From Alphaproteobacteria bacterium UBA6178 (GTDB lineage: Bacteria; Pseudomonadota; Alphaproteobacteria; Rickettsiales; UBA3002), in assembly GCA_002422205.1 (NCBI GenBank), contig DITS01000027.1, forward strand, positions 828 through 42,838: 42,011 nt of DNA. Reading direction: 5' to 3'. The notes under the pieces were generated by a model. It did not search any database, was not told the DNA's origin, and saw only the letters and a program-made list of their open reading frames with translations. Below, one piece after another: positions 7,372-16,118 of this stretch. Both the position numbers and the translations under genes were made by a program. Within the stretch, counting starts at the first letter, position 1, and each line of letters begins with the position of its first letter.

Positions 7372-8553
7372 TTAGCTGGATGTAAACAAGCGCTCTGTAA
7401 GAATAGCCTGCTTGCTTACAGGCAAAATAGTTGTTTCGACAACCGCATGCTCTATTCCCAAATGTTGCGTCAGCACTGCCTTTATCAGCGCGCGCACATC
7501 ATTGGCTGGGATAAGATCACGATCTTCATACAGCTTAGTAAGCCCTGGCCAGTCGCCAATAACCTTACCTCCCTCTACCGCTCCTCCCAGTAAAAATGCC
7601 ACACTTGCCGTTCCATGATCCGTGCCACCTGTGCCATTAGCCTTCACGGTGCGACCAAATTCTGTGAGCAACAGCACCGCAGTATTCCTCCATTCGTCAC
7701 CCATCGTATTGCGATAAGCAGTGATGCCGTTGGTAAGCAGCGTAAAGTTTGATGCCAGCCTTCCGGTTTGCAGGCCTTGACCGGCATGCGTATCCCAGCC
7801 TCCAATATCGACTGCACCAATGCTCGCACCTGTTTCGCCTTTCATAAAGGCAGCCGCTTTTTCCATCAGCGACGCAAAATTCTTGTTTCCGGTTTCTTGC
7901 AGACCACCTGAAATTTTTTGCATCGCCTTCGCATTGCCGAGAGCCGACAGCAGCAGCGGGTCCGACTGATACATATGCATAACACGCATCAGGTAGTCTT
8001 CATCCACATCGGGAAGCACCGACGGAGCCCAGGACCCAACCTCCGCTTCACCGCGTAGTACAAAAGGAATAGCAGGGCCAATAGCGATTGCGCCCGTTTT
8101 TCTGGGTAATGCCATAACGGTGCGATTGAGCCAGCCGGTCATCAGGCCATGCGGCTTATCACTGCCATTCTCCAGCAGGCTTTGCGCGTCAAAATGCGAT
8201 CTTTCGCGGTAGGGAGTAGCTGCGGCATGCATCATAATAAGCTGCCTTTGTGCATATAAGTCGGCCAATGGGCCAAGCGCGGCATGCAGTGCAAAAAATC
8301 CATCCAGATCAATGAGGGCCTCTGGTGTTTGTGGCATAGCCATGGCACCACGCGCATCGGCATAGGCTTTATCACCATGCGGAATCACGGCTGCCAATCC
8401 ATCCATCGCACCACGTAGGATAACAACCAGCAATTTTTTGTTGTGTGGAACATCGGCAAAAGCAAATCGTGCCGCACTGCCCGACGCCATCAATGCACAT
8501 GCGCCCCAGGCGCCTATAGATTTCAATAGTTGGCGACGTGAAATATGTTGCAT
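7372..8553 (-). CDS. DUF1501 family protein, Tat-exported
   Basis: A 393-residue protein with a twin-arginine signal at the N-terminus (SRRQLLK, residues 5-11, then a hydrophobic stretch ending AARFAFA), so it is exported folded. The body carries DUF1501 hallmarks: VVILRGAMDGLAAVIPHGD, a Ser/His-containing YRERSHFDAQ segment, DIGGWDTHAGQ and LLTEFGRTVKANG. The family belongs to the alkaline-phosphatase-like superfamily, but its substrate is unknown. GGAG lies 7 nt before ATG 8553. It is the last gene of the EF-hand/DUF1800/DUF1501 operon, 3 nt after the DUF1800 stop. Confidence 0.92.
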   Translation of the reverse strand: MQHISRRQLLKSIGAWGACALMASGSAARFAFADVPHNKKLLVVILRGAMDGLAAVIPHGDKAYADARGAMAMPQTPEALIDLDGFFALHAALGPLADLYAQRQLIMMHAAATPYRERSHFDAQSLLENGSDKPHGLMTGWLNRTVMALPRKTGAIAIGPAIPFVLRGEAEVGSWAPSVLPDVDEDYLMRVMHMYQSDPLLLSALGNAKAMQKISGGLQETGNKNFASLMEKAAAFMKGETGASIGAVDIGGWDTHAGQGLQTGRLASNFTLLTNGITAYRNTMGDEWRNTAVLLLTEFGRTVKANGTGGTDHGTASVAFLLGGAVEGGKVIGDWPGLTKLYEDRDLIPANDVRALIKAVLTQHLGIEHAVVETTILPVSKQAILTERLFTSS

Positions 8554-8556
8554 TAG

Positions 8557-9906
8557 CTATCTCCGCTGAAATTCCGGACTTGCCAGCAGCAGCCCGATAC
8601 CGTCACGTCCTGATGCTGCCCTCTCAATGGCGAGGCGTGTATCATGGCGCAGCAAGTCCCCATAAGCTGCCTCAGCAAGCTGAATAGGCACGGCGTTCGC
8701 CGGCATTCGTTGCGCAAGACGATAGCCCCACTCAATGCGCTTTATGATGGCATCCGGCGCCGCCCACGCGGCGGCCACATCATCATATCCGGCAGGTGAT
8801 CCTGCATTGAATGGCTTAAAATTAAGCGCCTCAAGCCCGCTGACTGCCTGTTGAACCGTGGGCTCGATACCGGTCAGACGCAGCGCCGATACTGCAAATT
8901 CATAGGACGTTTTGATCTTTTCAAGTGGAGTGTTCCATGCGTCCTTAAGTGCAATCAATGTACGCATGACGGTTGCCAAATGCCCTCCGCTTGCCATGAA
9001 ACTCTTGGCCACCGCATCAATGGCTGCTGCAGGCGGCTCATCCGCAATGAAATGCCGTACCAGCTTGGTGGCAATAAAACGTGCTGTAGACGGATGTTCG
9101 GCCAACATAGTTAGCGCATCAATACCCTCTTGTTCGCCGGATTCAGAAATCCGCCTACCAAGCAGAATCTTATCTCCCGGTTCATGCATCGTTTTCAAAA
9201 ACTGATAGTCCCCCAGATTCTCGCCCTTTGGGCCACGCTTTAGCGTCCAGCCGGTAATAATTTTAGCGAGTGCAATGACATCATCCTGCCCGTAACCCCC
9301 ATTTACGCCAAGTGTATGCAACTCCAGAATTTCACGCGCAAGATTTTCGTTTAACCCCCTACCGCGCCGCATTCCAAACGGAGAGTTCGGGCCGAATGAA
9401 CGCGCCTGATCAAGATAAACAAGCATGGCCGGATGACGGCATACAGCAAGCAGCATGTCAGAGAAATAGCCCGTAACATGAGGTCGTATCGCCTCCACCT
9501 CATACGCATTAGCAATCGGGTATAGCGCTCCTTTTTGCACCGAGACCGTAAAATGATTACTCCAGAACAACACCAGACGCTCGATAAAGGGTTGTTCGCT
9601 ACGCAACTGTGTCAGCAATCGTACACCTGTCTCTTCGGCATACACCTTACGGGCGTTAACCATACTGCGCGCCAGCTCTTGCTTTTCTGCATCCCCAAGC
9701 GTCTTATTCCTTGTAGCGTTAAAAGCATTCAACGGTTTATCTTTAAGGCCACCCTGGACACGTACCAATACCTCTTTCGGGATAACAGGATGCTCCAGCT
9801 GCGCATTTAGCCACCCAAGAGGATCAGACCTGACATCCAGCAATTCACCCGCTTTAGCGCCAAGGCCAAAGCGGGTGACTGCGTGCGCACTGCGTGTATC
9901 GGTCAT
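8557..9906 (-). CDS. DUF1800 family protein
   Basis: A 449-residue protein. The opening HAVTRFGLG, the central FWSNHFTVS, and NENLAREILELHTLGV followed by GYGQDDV are the recognisable DUF1800 core. No signal peptide is evident, unlike the Tat-exported partner. DUF1800 and DUF1501 genes are routinely adjacent in bacteria, and their joint role is unknown. The gene lies 18 nt after the EF-hand gene and 3 nt before DUF1501, so the three are almost certainly one transcript. Confidence 0.92.
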   Translation of the reverse strand: MTDTRSAHAVTRFGLGAKAGELLDVRSDPLGWLNAQLEHPVIPKEVLVRVQGGLKDKPLNAFNATRNKTLGDAEKQELARSMVNARKVYAEETGVRLLTQLRSEQPFIERLVLFWSNHFTVSVQKGALYPIANAYEVEAIRPHVTGYFSDMLLAVCRHPAMLVYLDQARSFGPNSPFGMRRGRGLNENLAREILELHTLGVNGGYGQDDVIALAKIITGWTLKRGPKGENLGDYQFLKTMHEPGDKILLGRRISESGEQEGIDALTMLAEHPSTARFIATKLVRHFIADEPPAAAIDAVAKSFMASGGHLATVMRTLIALKDAWNTPLEKIKTSYEFAVSALRLTGIEPTVQQAVSGLEALNFKPFNAGSPAGYDDVAAAWAAPDAIIKRIEWGYRLAQRMPANAVPIQLAEAAYGDLLRHDTRLAIERAASGRDGIGLLLASPEFQRR

Positions 9907-9924
9907 TGCGAATGCTGCTTGTGT

Positions 9925-10272
9925 CTAAGGAAACTGCTTCTTTGCGGGGGCATTGCCATCCTGGGGCGGCATGCCTGCACCACCGCCTCCCTCCTTATGC
10001 ATGGCCTTCCATTTTTCTTTCATGGCTTCACGCTCATCAGCGGTAATCTTCCCATCGCCATTACCATCCATTTTAGCAAAATTTGCTTCAGCCTGAGCAA
10101 GAAATTCGCCTTTGGAAATCGCGCCATCACCATCCGTATCCGCTTGCTGAAATCGATCCTGCATGGATGTATGGGCCGGACGCTCACCCCCTGGCGCGGG
10201 TGGCGGTGTCTCCGCATGTGCTGCGGCAGCCGATGCAAGCCATGCTGTCATGATAGCATAATGAATTTTCAT
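9925..10272 (-). CDS. Secreted EF-hand calcium-binding protein
   Basis: A 115-residue protein with a signal peptide (cleavage near AAAAHA-E, residue 20). It has two canonical EF-hand loops: D45-T-D-G-D-G-A-I-S-K-G-E56 and D69-G-N-G-D-G-K-I-T-A-D-E80. The C-terminus is Gly/Pro/Lys-rich and probably disordered. It is expected to bind calcium in the periplasm. AGGAG (10279-10283) precedes ATG 10272 at 6 nt. It is the first gene of the DUF1800/DUF1501 operon, which suggests calcium-linked function for that pair. Confidence 0.9.
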   Translation of the reverse strand: MKIHYAIMTAWLASAAAAHAETPPPAPGGERPAHTSMQDRFQQADTDGDGAISKGEFLAQAEANFAKMDGNGDGKITADEREAMKEKWKAMHKEGGGGAGMPPQDGNAPAKKQFP

Positions 10273-10492
10273 CGAAATCTCCTGTGATTATGGTCTTATT
10301 AATATCTTTTGACAATGCAGCAACAGCCGCTATGAGTAATACGCGGCGACAGCCTATTTCCTGCGCTCAAAATACACCATTTTTGCGGTGCAGTATAGCA
10401 CATCTCTGCATCCTCCCTTTTAAGTCTGCATATACAAGGGGCTAAAACGCAGCGGATTATGTATCGCCGCAAGGTTTTCTAATCTTTGAAGT

Positions 10493-10542
10493 AAATGGTG
10501 CCGCCTAGGTGACTCGAACACCCGACCCCCGCATTACGAATG
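10493..10542. repeat. Left attachment site (attL): displaced 3' end of tRNA-Thr
   Basis: Identical over 50 bp to 22116-22165. It contains the T-arm, variable loop and half of the anticodon arm of tRNA-Thr, then diverges at 10543, so it is a tRNA fragment and not a functional gene. It marks the outer left boundary of the element. Confidence 0.93.
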
Positions 10543-10625
10543 GCATTTTATAAGGATTTGTTAGCACATTCCATCCCAATCCATCACCCAGCATAACTCA
10601 AATAACATATTGATATAAATATATA

Positions 10626-10653
10626 TTGACCATTCCTTATCTGGCTGTATTTT
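10626..10653 (+). promoter_or_regulatory. Candidate integrase promoter
   Basis: TTGACC (10626-10631), a 16-nt spacer and TATTTT (10648-10653), about 75 bp upstream of the integrase ATG in an AT-rich stretch. The TGACTTAA repeats lie between it and the gene, so integrase binding could repress its own transcription. Confidence 0.35.
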
Positions 10654-10695
10654 GTCATTCAGTGAGAGTCAGGGAGATGGTTTTTCTTAAAATCC

Positions 10696-10714
10696 TGACT
10701 TAATTTTGACTTAA
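10696..10714. repeat. Paired TGACTTAA repeats, left end of element
   Basis: TGACTTAA occurs at 10696-10703 and again at 10707-10714, start-to-start 11 bp, that is, one helical turn. The same pair with identical spacing occurs near the right end. The layout fits integrase arm-type binding sites. The 456-bp gene-free stretch 10273-10728 otherwise holds attL, an AT-rich tract near 10600-10625 and the candidate integrase promoter. Confidence 0.6.
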
Positions 10715-10728
10715 GTTTGGATGTGGTG

Positions 10729-12000
10729 ATGACAGAGCTAGAGCAAGAAGAGAAAGATAAGAGGCTGACCAATACGTCAGTAAACAAACTTATGACGCGG
10801 CCAAAGCCATACGAAAAATACGACATAGAACTGAAAGGATTTTTGGTTCGTGTCCAGCCTTCGGGGCGCAAGACCTACTTTTATTCATACACCTGCCCAT
10901 TGGGTAAGCGGCAGCGAATCAAGCTAGGCAAACATGGCGACATAGCATCACCGCAGGCGCGGGATAAGGCATTGAAACTCGCAGCCGAGGTTCTATCGGG
11001 CGTGAATGTACAAGCCAAAAAGAAAGAAGCGATTAAAGAATCCAGAAGGCAAATGAATCGAACGCTAGGTAGCTACATCGATAATCATTTAGAAGATATG
11101 CTGCTGGCAACAGCCAAGTCAGGGAAAGATACTGTACGTAACATCAGGTTCCACTTCAGTGAGTATATGAATGTGCCTATGGATCAGATCACAATACCTA
11201 TGCTGAGGCAGTTCCAACTTGAAAAGAAGAAGCAAGGGTTGAAGCCTGCCACTATTAACAGGGTGGTCTATTCTTTGCGTTCAGTTTTGAGCCATGCGAA
11301 GGAAGATGGGCTGATTGATATACACCCACTGACAGGTCTTAAGCCTCTCAATGTGCCTGATAACAAAATCATTCGCTATTTGTCGCCCGATGAAGAAAAA
11401 CGACTCTTAACGGCACTCCATGGTAGGGAGCAGCGCATCCGAGAAGATCGAGTTAGCGGAAATCAGTGGCGCAAAGAGAGAGGATACGAGCTTTTTTACG
11501 AATTTGAACCACATGAATTTGTCGATCATATCAAACCGATGGTGATCCTATCCCTTTTGACTGGTATCAGGCGCGGGGAGCTTTTCTCAATTCAATGGAG
11601 TGATATTGATTTCAATAATAGAATGCTGACTGTTAGGGCAGAGAATGCAAAAAACAGTAGGGTTCGTCATATCAATCTTCATTCAACTGCCTTGGTGACT
11701 CTTAAGCAGTGGCGTAACCAAACCAAAAGTAATTATTTGGTCTTCCCCAATGCTGATGGTGAACCATTTGATAACATCAAAAAGGCGTGGAAGGCTGTTT
11801 TGGAAGAAGCAGAGATCAAGAATTTTCGCTGGCACGATATACGACATGACTTTGCATCAAAGCTGGTTATGAAGGGGGTGGACTTGCTGACCGTAAGTGA
11901 ACTGCTGGGGCATAGAGATATTAAAACCACTCAGCGATATGCTCATCTAGCACCAGAGCATAAGGCCACTGCGATAGAGAAACTGGAGCTTGCAGCGTGA
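10729..12000 (+). CDS. int: Tyrosine integrase of the element (P4/DUF4102 type)
   Basis: A 423-residue site-specific recombinase. An N-terminal arm-binding domain (about residues 15-95; LKGFLVRVQPSGRKTYFYSY, then RIKLGKHGDIASPQARDKA) is of the DUF4102 kind found in tRNA-targeting integrases. A SAM-like core-binding domain and a catalytic domain follow, with R281 (TGIRRGEL), H369 and R372 (HDIRHDF), H395 (LLGHRD) and nucleophile Y404 (TTQRYAHL), all present. ATG 10729 was chosen; a TTG at 10717 is in frame but lies in the repeat region. It presumably recombines the 50-bp tRNA-Thr sites. Its last bases overlap the next gene's GTG. Confidence 0.95.
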   Translation: MTELEQEEKDKRLTNTSVNKLMTRPKPYEKYDIELKGFLVRVQPSGRKTYFYSYTCPLGKRQRIKLGKHGDIASPQARDKALKLAAEVLSGVNVQAKKKEAIKESRRQMNRTLGSYIDNHLEDMLLATAKSGKDTVRNIRFHFSEYMNVPMDQITIPMLRQFQLEKKKQGLKPATINRVVYSLRSVLSHAKEDGLIDIHPLTGLKPLNVPDNKIIRYLSPDEEKRLLTALHGREQRIREDRVSGNQWRKERGYELFYEFEPHEFVDHIKPMVILSLLTGIRRGELFSIQWSDIDFNNRMLTVRAENAKNSRVRHINLHSTALVTLKQWRNQTKSNYLVFPNADGEPFDNIKKAWKAVLEEAEIKNFRWHDIRHDFASKLVMKGVDLLTVSELLGHRDIKTTQRYAHLAPEHKATAIEKLELAA

Positions 12001-12728
12001 CCCAAAAAAACAAACTTATACATAATGACCAACTACACTTTGTAGAAGAAAGCACGGTTTTTCATTCGGTCAGTGATATTGCGAAACAATCTAAAACTGC
12101 ATTAGAGTCCACATGCCAGAAGGCCTATGAAAAAAGGGTGGATGTGTATGTTATCGTCCCACCAATGTCCGTGGTTCTGGGATGGCACATTGAAGATTCT
12201 GAAGGCTCATCTTCGGGTTGTCTAGTAGATGAATATGCCATCTCTGGGTACGTTCCTTTGGCACGTGATGATGTGCGACAGCTAATAACGATGGGAGAGA
12301 TTGAGGCCAGAAAAATCGCTATTCCAGATGACAGGCAGGTAGAGCGTTGCAATGTAGCTTTTATCAGCAAACAATATGTACCTCACAAAGTATGTTTAGC
12401 CGGAACGTTTATAAGGCAGGGTGATTTTGGGAAACTTTTAGGTGAGCTGAAGTCGGAACCAAAAACTGTTGGAAGGCCTCCTCTTGGTGAAGCCATAGTT
12501 CAGTTTTATGCTGAACTGAAGAACAGTCAAAAGGAGGCACTAGCAGGGCTTACAAAAAATGCCATTTATAGCAAGGTACATAAATATATTAGCAACAACC
12601 TCCCACGATTTAATGAAGTGTCTGGCAGCATACGAAAAGAGCCTCCATCCATCTCAACAATTAAAATCCACCTAGCGCCGCTTATTGAATTTAAAAAGCT
12701 GAAAGATAACGATAAAAAAGGCTTTTAG
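11997..12728 (+). CDS. Hypothetical protein co-translated with the integrase
   Basis: A 243-residue protein starting at GTG 11997, overlapping the integrase stop by GTGA, with GGAG (11985-11988) 8 nt upstream, which makes this start firm. The N-terminal half is a mixed alpha/beta domain with hydrophobic strands (VDVYVIVPPMSVVLGWHI). The middle holds GRPPLGEAIVQFYAEL, and the C-terminus is basic, with ISTIKIHLAPLIEFKK resembling a helical DNA-binding tail. No family is recognised. Coupling to the integrase suggests a recombination accessory or regulator of the element. Confidence 0.7.
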   Translation: MTQKNKLIHNDQLHFVEESTVFHSVSDIAKQSKTALESTCQKAYEKRVDVYVIVPPMSVVLGWHIEDSEGSSSGCLVDEYAISGYVPLARDDVRQLITMGEIEARKIAIPDDRQVERCNVAFISKQYVPHKVCLAGTFIRQGDFGKLLGELKSEPKTVGRPPLGEAIVQFYAELKNSQKEALAGLTKNAIYSKVHKYISNNLPRFNEVSGSIRKEPPSISTIKIHLAPLIEFKKLKDNDKKGF

Positions 12729-12733
12729 GTTCT

Positions 12734-12745
12734 GGATATATATCC
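12734..12745. promoter_or_regulatory. 12-bp perfect palindrome upstream of the AlpA-like gene
   Basis: GGATATATATCC is a perfect palindrome 66 bp before the AlpA-like start, in the short gap after the upstream gene. Its place fits an operator for the element's HTH regulator. There is no direct evidence of binding. Confidence 0.35.
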
Positions 12746-12811
12746 TTAGTTTATATCGTCAGCGCATGTTCCAATAAACTCCATCAACCGCAGTCACGAT
12801 GGAGGATAAAC

Positions 12812-13066
12812 ATGACAGCATTTGTGAAATCGCCTTCAGCATTTAAGCTGATGCGCGAGCCTGAAGCCGCAGAATATCTGCAACTCAGCATCTCGTATTT
12901 AAGAAAGTTAAGGATGGGCAAGATCACCTCTTCGCCGCCTATCACCTTTTTCAAAATTGGCCGCGCAGTTCGCTATGCCCGTGAGGATTTAGACCAATGG
13001 CTAGGCAATCAAGGCAGATACCAAACCACCGCCCAAGTTCCAACCCCGAAGAAGTATGAGAAATAG
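12812..13066 (+). CDS. AlpA/excisionase-type helix-turn-helix protein
   Basis: An 84-residue MerR-like winged HTH protein. FKLMREPEAAEYLQLSISYLRKLR is the HTH, followed by PITFFKIGRAVRYAREDLDQWL, the wing and the closing helix typical of helix_turn_helix_17 proteins. Such proteins act as excisionases or as activators of integrase and excision genes in P4-like elements. GGAGG precedes ATG 12812 at 6 nt. It heads a run with the Rep-like and small genes (3-nt gap, then ATGA overlap). Confidence 0.85.
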   Translation: MTAFVKSPSAFKLMREPEAAEYLQLSISYLRKLRMGKITSSPPITFFKIGRAVRYAREDLDQWLGNQGRYQTTAQVPTPKKYEK

Positions 13067-13068
13067 CC

Positions 13069-14100
13069 ATGATTATATTGATGAAGAATACCCCCGAAGC
13101 CACCCCATCACACCCTTTGTCTAATAAGGGGAGTGAGAGTGACAAGAAGAAGATGTTAATAGGAAAGTTAAAGAATAAGAGCATTACCACCAATGACGTG
13201 AAATTATCAGTCGATGGAATCACTACCAATTGGCTCCTAAAAGGTTCAGATGAAATTGTGTCGTTATTGTTATTATACGATTACTACAGCGATAAACACG
13301 ATCAAACCGTTGTTTGCTACGAGAAGAACACTGAGTATGGCAAGCAAAAGCGTATAAGGGTAAAGTTGGATGCCAAAGGCAATTACCTATACATCGCTCT
13401 CATGCCCAGCATTAATAAAGGGGAGCTGATACTGCATATTCAATTTAACCCGTCTAAACTCAGTAAATCGGGTATGAGGAAAATGGGCGATTTTATCTCA
13501 GAGATCATTCCCGAAAGCAATTGTGGCGGCCTCTACAGGTATCTGCATGAAGCCACCATCAGCAGGGTTGACTTTGCCTATGATGTACCTGATGCCGCCG
13601 CGCATTATTTCTTTAAGCTGCGATATGCCAAGAAACAGACTGACTATGAGTCATCGAACTATTTGGGATCAAACCTCAGCACGTTTCAGGCATTGATATA
13701 TGACAAAAAAGAACATTTGGAGTCCATCGGCATTCAATGTGCCTACGACACGCTAACGCGCATCGAAATACGGGTGCGGGATAAAATGCCGCTACTTGAC
13801 CTGTATAATTTTGATCTGTCTGGGCTGCAAAAAAGATTGTTGGTCGTGCCGATTGATCGGCTCAAAAAGGAATGCAGCCACCTGTTGCCTGCACATGTTG
13901 TGCAATCGGTTGCAAACCATGACTACAGCGCGTTATTGAGCCTTTCGGCATATTGCAAGCGGCAACTCAATAAAGTGTTGGTGGCGCATCAGGCGCAGTG
14001 GTGGACGGATCATCAGCACCACCAAAACAAATTCAATGAATTAATGGAAGTGTTTTACACCCAGACCTTCCTGTTTCACCTGAAAGGAGCCGCAGCATGA
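13069..14100 (+). CDS. Replication-initiator-like protein (rolling-circle Rep_trans type, tentative)
   Basis: A 343-residue protein. ISRVDFAYDV (about residues 165-174), ALIYDKKEHLES (about 213-224) and TRIEIRVRDKM (about 235-245) recall the conserved blocks of replication initiation factors of the Rep_trans group used by plasmids, satellites and some conjugative elements. I cannot point to the nicking tyrosine with certainty. The N-terminus is Lys/Ser-rich. If correct, the excised circle can replicate. An ATG 12 nt further in is an alternative start. It lies 3 nt after the AlpA-like gene and overlaps the next start by ATGA. Confidence 0.6.
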   Translation: MIILMKNTPEATPSHPLSNKGSESDKKKMLIGKLKNKSITTNDVKLSVDGITTNWLLKGSDEIVSLLLLYDYYSDKHDQTVVCYEKNTEYGKQKRIRVKLDAKGNYLYIALMPSINKGELILHIQFNPSKLSKSGMRKMGDFISEIIPESNCGGLYRYLHEATISRVDFAYDVPDAAAHYFFKLRYAKKQTDYESSNYLGSNLSTFQALIYDKKEHLESIGIQCAYDTLTRIEIRVRDKMPLLDLYNFDLSGLQKRLLVVPIDRLKKECSHLLPAHVVQSVANHDYSALLSLSAYCKRQLNKVLVAHQAQWWTDHQHHQNKFNELMEVFYTQTFLFHLKGAAA

Positions 14101-14657
14101 GCCAGTTTAAGGATTTGAAGCGGTTGGATACCGAAATGCTGGTCTCCATCTGTGGGCAGTTACTGAATGGTGTATCGGCACGAAAGATAGCCCAGCAGCT
14201 ACATCAGCTAGGGCATTTTCCTGATGCAAGCGAGGAGGCATTAGCAAAGCAGCTTGCGAGGTTCAAACATGCGATCATGAATCGCCCAGAGTTCCACAAA
14301 GAACGTAAAGCCGCGATTCTGGATGTGAGGCATCAGCTCACCCTGCTGTTCTGGCATCAGAGGCAGCGCGTGGATCGAGGGCTGATGCTGGAGCATGTCA
14401 CGGGCAAACTGGATAGCGGCTTGGGGAAGGAGATCAAGCTGACTGGCGATATTTTGGCAAGAATTGCCGAACTGGATAGGGTGGACTACCCCAAACAAAT
14501 GTCGGACTTCAAACTGGACGAGCTGAAGGAGATGCAGCTTTCTAAAGATGGGCAGTATGTGCATCCGATCCAGCAGATGATGCGACAAATCGCCATTGAT
14601 GCTGATAAAGATGTTGAAGAGTATCTCAAAGAGCATCCGCCCTCAAATATGCACTGA
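14097..14657 (+). CDS. Hypothetical helical protein coupled to the Rep-like gene
   Basis: A 186-residue, almost entirely helical, soluble protein. An N-terminal HTH-like segment (MLVSICGQLLNGVSARKIAQ, about residues 14-33) suggests DNA binding. The middle, RHQLTLLFWHQRQRVDRGLM, and the charged C-terminus have no motif I know. The start is firm: ATG overlaps the upstream TGA (ATGA), with AAGGAG about 9 nt before. It could be a replication accessory or regulator of the element. Its end converges on the HEPN gene with a 33-nt gap that contains no convincing terminator. Confidence 0.7.
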   Translation: MSQFKDLKRLDTEMLVSICGQLLNGVSARKIAQQLHQLGHFPDASEEALAKQLARFKHAIMNRPEFHKERKAAILDVRHQLTLLFWHQRQRVDRGLMLEHVTGKLDSGLGKEIKLTGDILARIAELDRVDYPKQMSDFKLDELKEMQLSKDGQYVHPIQQMMRQIAIDADKDVEEYLKEHPPSNMH

Positions 14658-14690
14658 ATGTCTTGTCTCAAAAAGCAAGGTTTTGTCCAC

Positions 14691-16043
14691 TTACACCCCC
14701 GAAGCTCGTGGCAGTGTTACATGCCTCTGGCCATCAAGATATGAGAAATACTTGCCTTCATAGTCAAGAATGCCCAACAAGATTCTAACCAGCAACTCTC
14801 TTAGGTGAGCAACATAATCATACAAATGGTCTGACTCATCTTCTTCACGGGAAAAACATCCTCCGTGGACAATCCGATTTCGTATATTGATCAGTTTGGC
14901 TGCATCATGTATGCCGTCCCACGAGACTCTATAATGCTTACACAGCATGTCGAGCTTATCATTGAGCGATAACCTAAAAACACCCTCAAGATTCTTTATA
15001 AGATGTTTGCGTATATCTCGTGTAAGTATTGAATTGTCGAGCGTCTTGATGGTGCGTTCCAATTCTTTCTTAACCACCTTCTTTTGGTGTTTCTCTAATA
15101 GGGGGCTGATGTGTTTATCTGCAAAGCGATCAATCAGATGCTCTAAGGCACAAAAAAGCGAGAGATAGGTGATGTCTGTGTAATGCTGTGGCTCCAACAG
15201 CCATTTAATTGCTATGCTAAATCCCGTTTGAGTACTAATTTCCTCGGTATAACGCTCAAGACATAGCTTTAAGGTGGGTTCAGGATTCAGAGGGTGAAAT
15301 ACCGCGAAGATGCGGCGATCACTCTTTTGCTTTCCATAATAGCGAGTAATAGTTTGCCGCTTATTGCCATACTGCCCCATCGTCCAACGATGATAATTGC
15401 CATGTGCTAGGGAGAAAATATCAAGAATCCGTCTGGCCTGTTCATCGCATTGCTTTATCCATTGATCGAAATTGCCGTTGAATCGTTTAGTGCGTTTGAT
15501 TGTGATATGTCCCGATATTAGAGAATGGTCTTTTACATCCATAGAGCCTGACACATCGATCAATCCTAACGCACTTTCCATCTGTATATTGCGTAGCCCT
15601 TGCAAGCCTTGAATTTGATACCACGCATACCACCCATCTTTTTGTCTTGGCTTGCCTATGGTCTGTAGCATTCCGCATTTAGCGTCGTCGATGTTAAATA
15701 CAGTTTTGCTGCCTTTACTGTGTATGCCGAGTCCGCATATTAGGGCATCTGTAGAAATATCCAACGCCGTTGCCGAATCTCTAGCCTTAAGTGACACATT
15801 CTTTGAATACCGCTGGTTCTGATTGAGATAATCATATAGCCATCCGGTTCTTTTGATGCTGAGAATTTCCGAAAAATTAAAAGTCAATTCGCCGTCCACA
15901 CCACATTCAAGCGTGAATGCAACAGGGGCTTCATTCTTCCCGCTACTGATGATGCCCGTGCAACTACTCAACTGCATGATGTGGTCTGATTCTGGCAATT
16001 TATTGCTCCCCCGTGACGCTATGTGACTGAGATTATAGGCCAT
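14691..16043 (-). CDS. ApeA-like HEPN-domain protein (candidate anti-phage abortive-infection factor)
   Basis: A 450-residue protein. The C-terminal third is a helical HEPN domain: FCALEHLIDRFADKH, then INIRNRIVHGG, which supplies the RNase motif R388-N-x3-H393. The N-terminal 250 residues are beta-rich with repeated short strands (VAFTLECGVDGELTFNFSEI), like the N-terminal domain of ApeA. ApeA-type proteins are single-gene defences thought to cleave RNA on infection. Assignment to that family is from memory of motif order. It is the only minus-strand gene of the element and lacks a clear ribosome binding site at ATG 16043. It sits back to back with the zinc-ribbon gene across a structured inverted repeat. 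Confidence 0.72.
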   Translation of the reverse strand: MAYNLSHIASRGSNKLPESDHIMQLSSCTGIISSGKNEAPVAFTLECGVDGELTFNFSEILSIKRTGWLYDYLNQNQRYSKNVSLKARDSATALDISTDALICGLGIHSKGSKTVFNIDDAKCGMLQTIGKPRQKDGWYAWYQIQGLQGLRNIQMESALGLIDVSGSMDVKDHSLISGHITIKRTKRFNGNFDQWIKQCDEQARRILDIFSLAHGNYHRWTMGQYGNKRQTITRYYGKQKSDRRIFAVFHPLNPEPTLKLCLERYTEEISTQTGFSIAIKWLLEPQHYTDITYLSLFCALEHLIDRFADKHISPLLEKHQKKVVKKELERTIKTLDNSILTRDIRKHLIKNLEGVFRLSLNDKLDMLCKHYRVSWDGIHDAAKLINIRNRIVHGGCFSREEDESDHLYDYVAHLRELLVRILLGILDYEGKYFSYLDGQRHVTLPRASGV

Positions 16044-16118
16044 TCTGAAATCGATTGCATTTATTATTGAATGTCAATCACTAGTCCTTTAACTTCCACT
16101 ACGCATGGCGATGTCATG

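Noticed and set aside
10287..10315. A good-looking promoter (TTGTCA-17-CATAAT, minus strand) for the EF-hand operon
   Set aside because: The start of transcription would fall inside the ribosome binding site of the EF-hand gene, so the spacing does not work for that start codon.
14658..14690. Terminator between the convergent small gene and HEPN gene
   Set aside because: Only a 4-bp CTTG/CAAG stem with a large loop; too weak to call.
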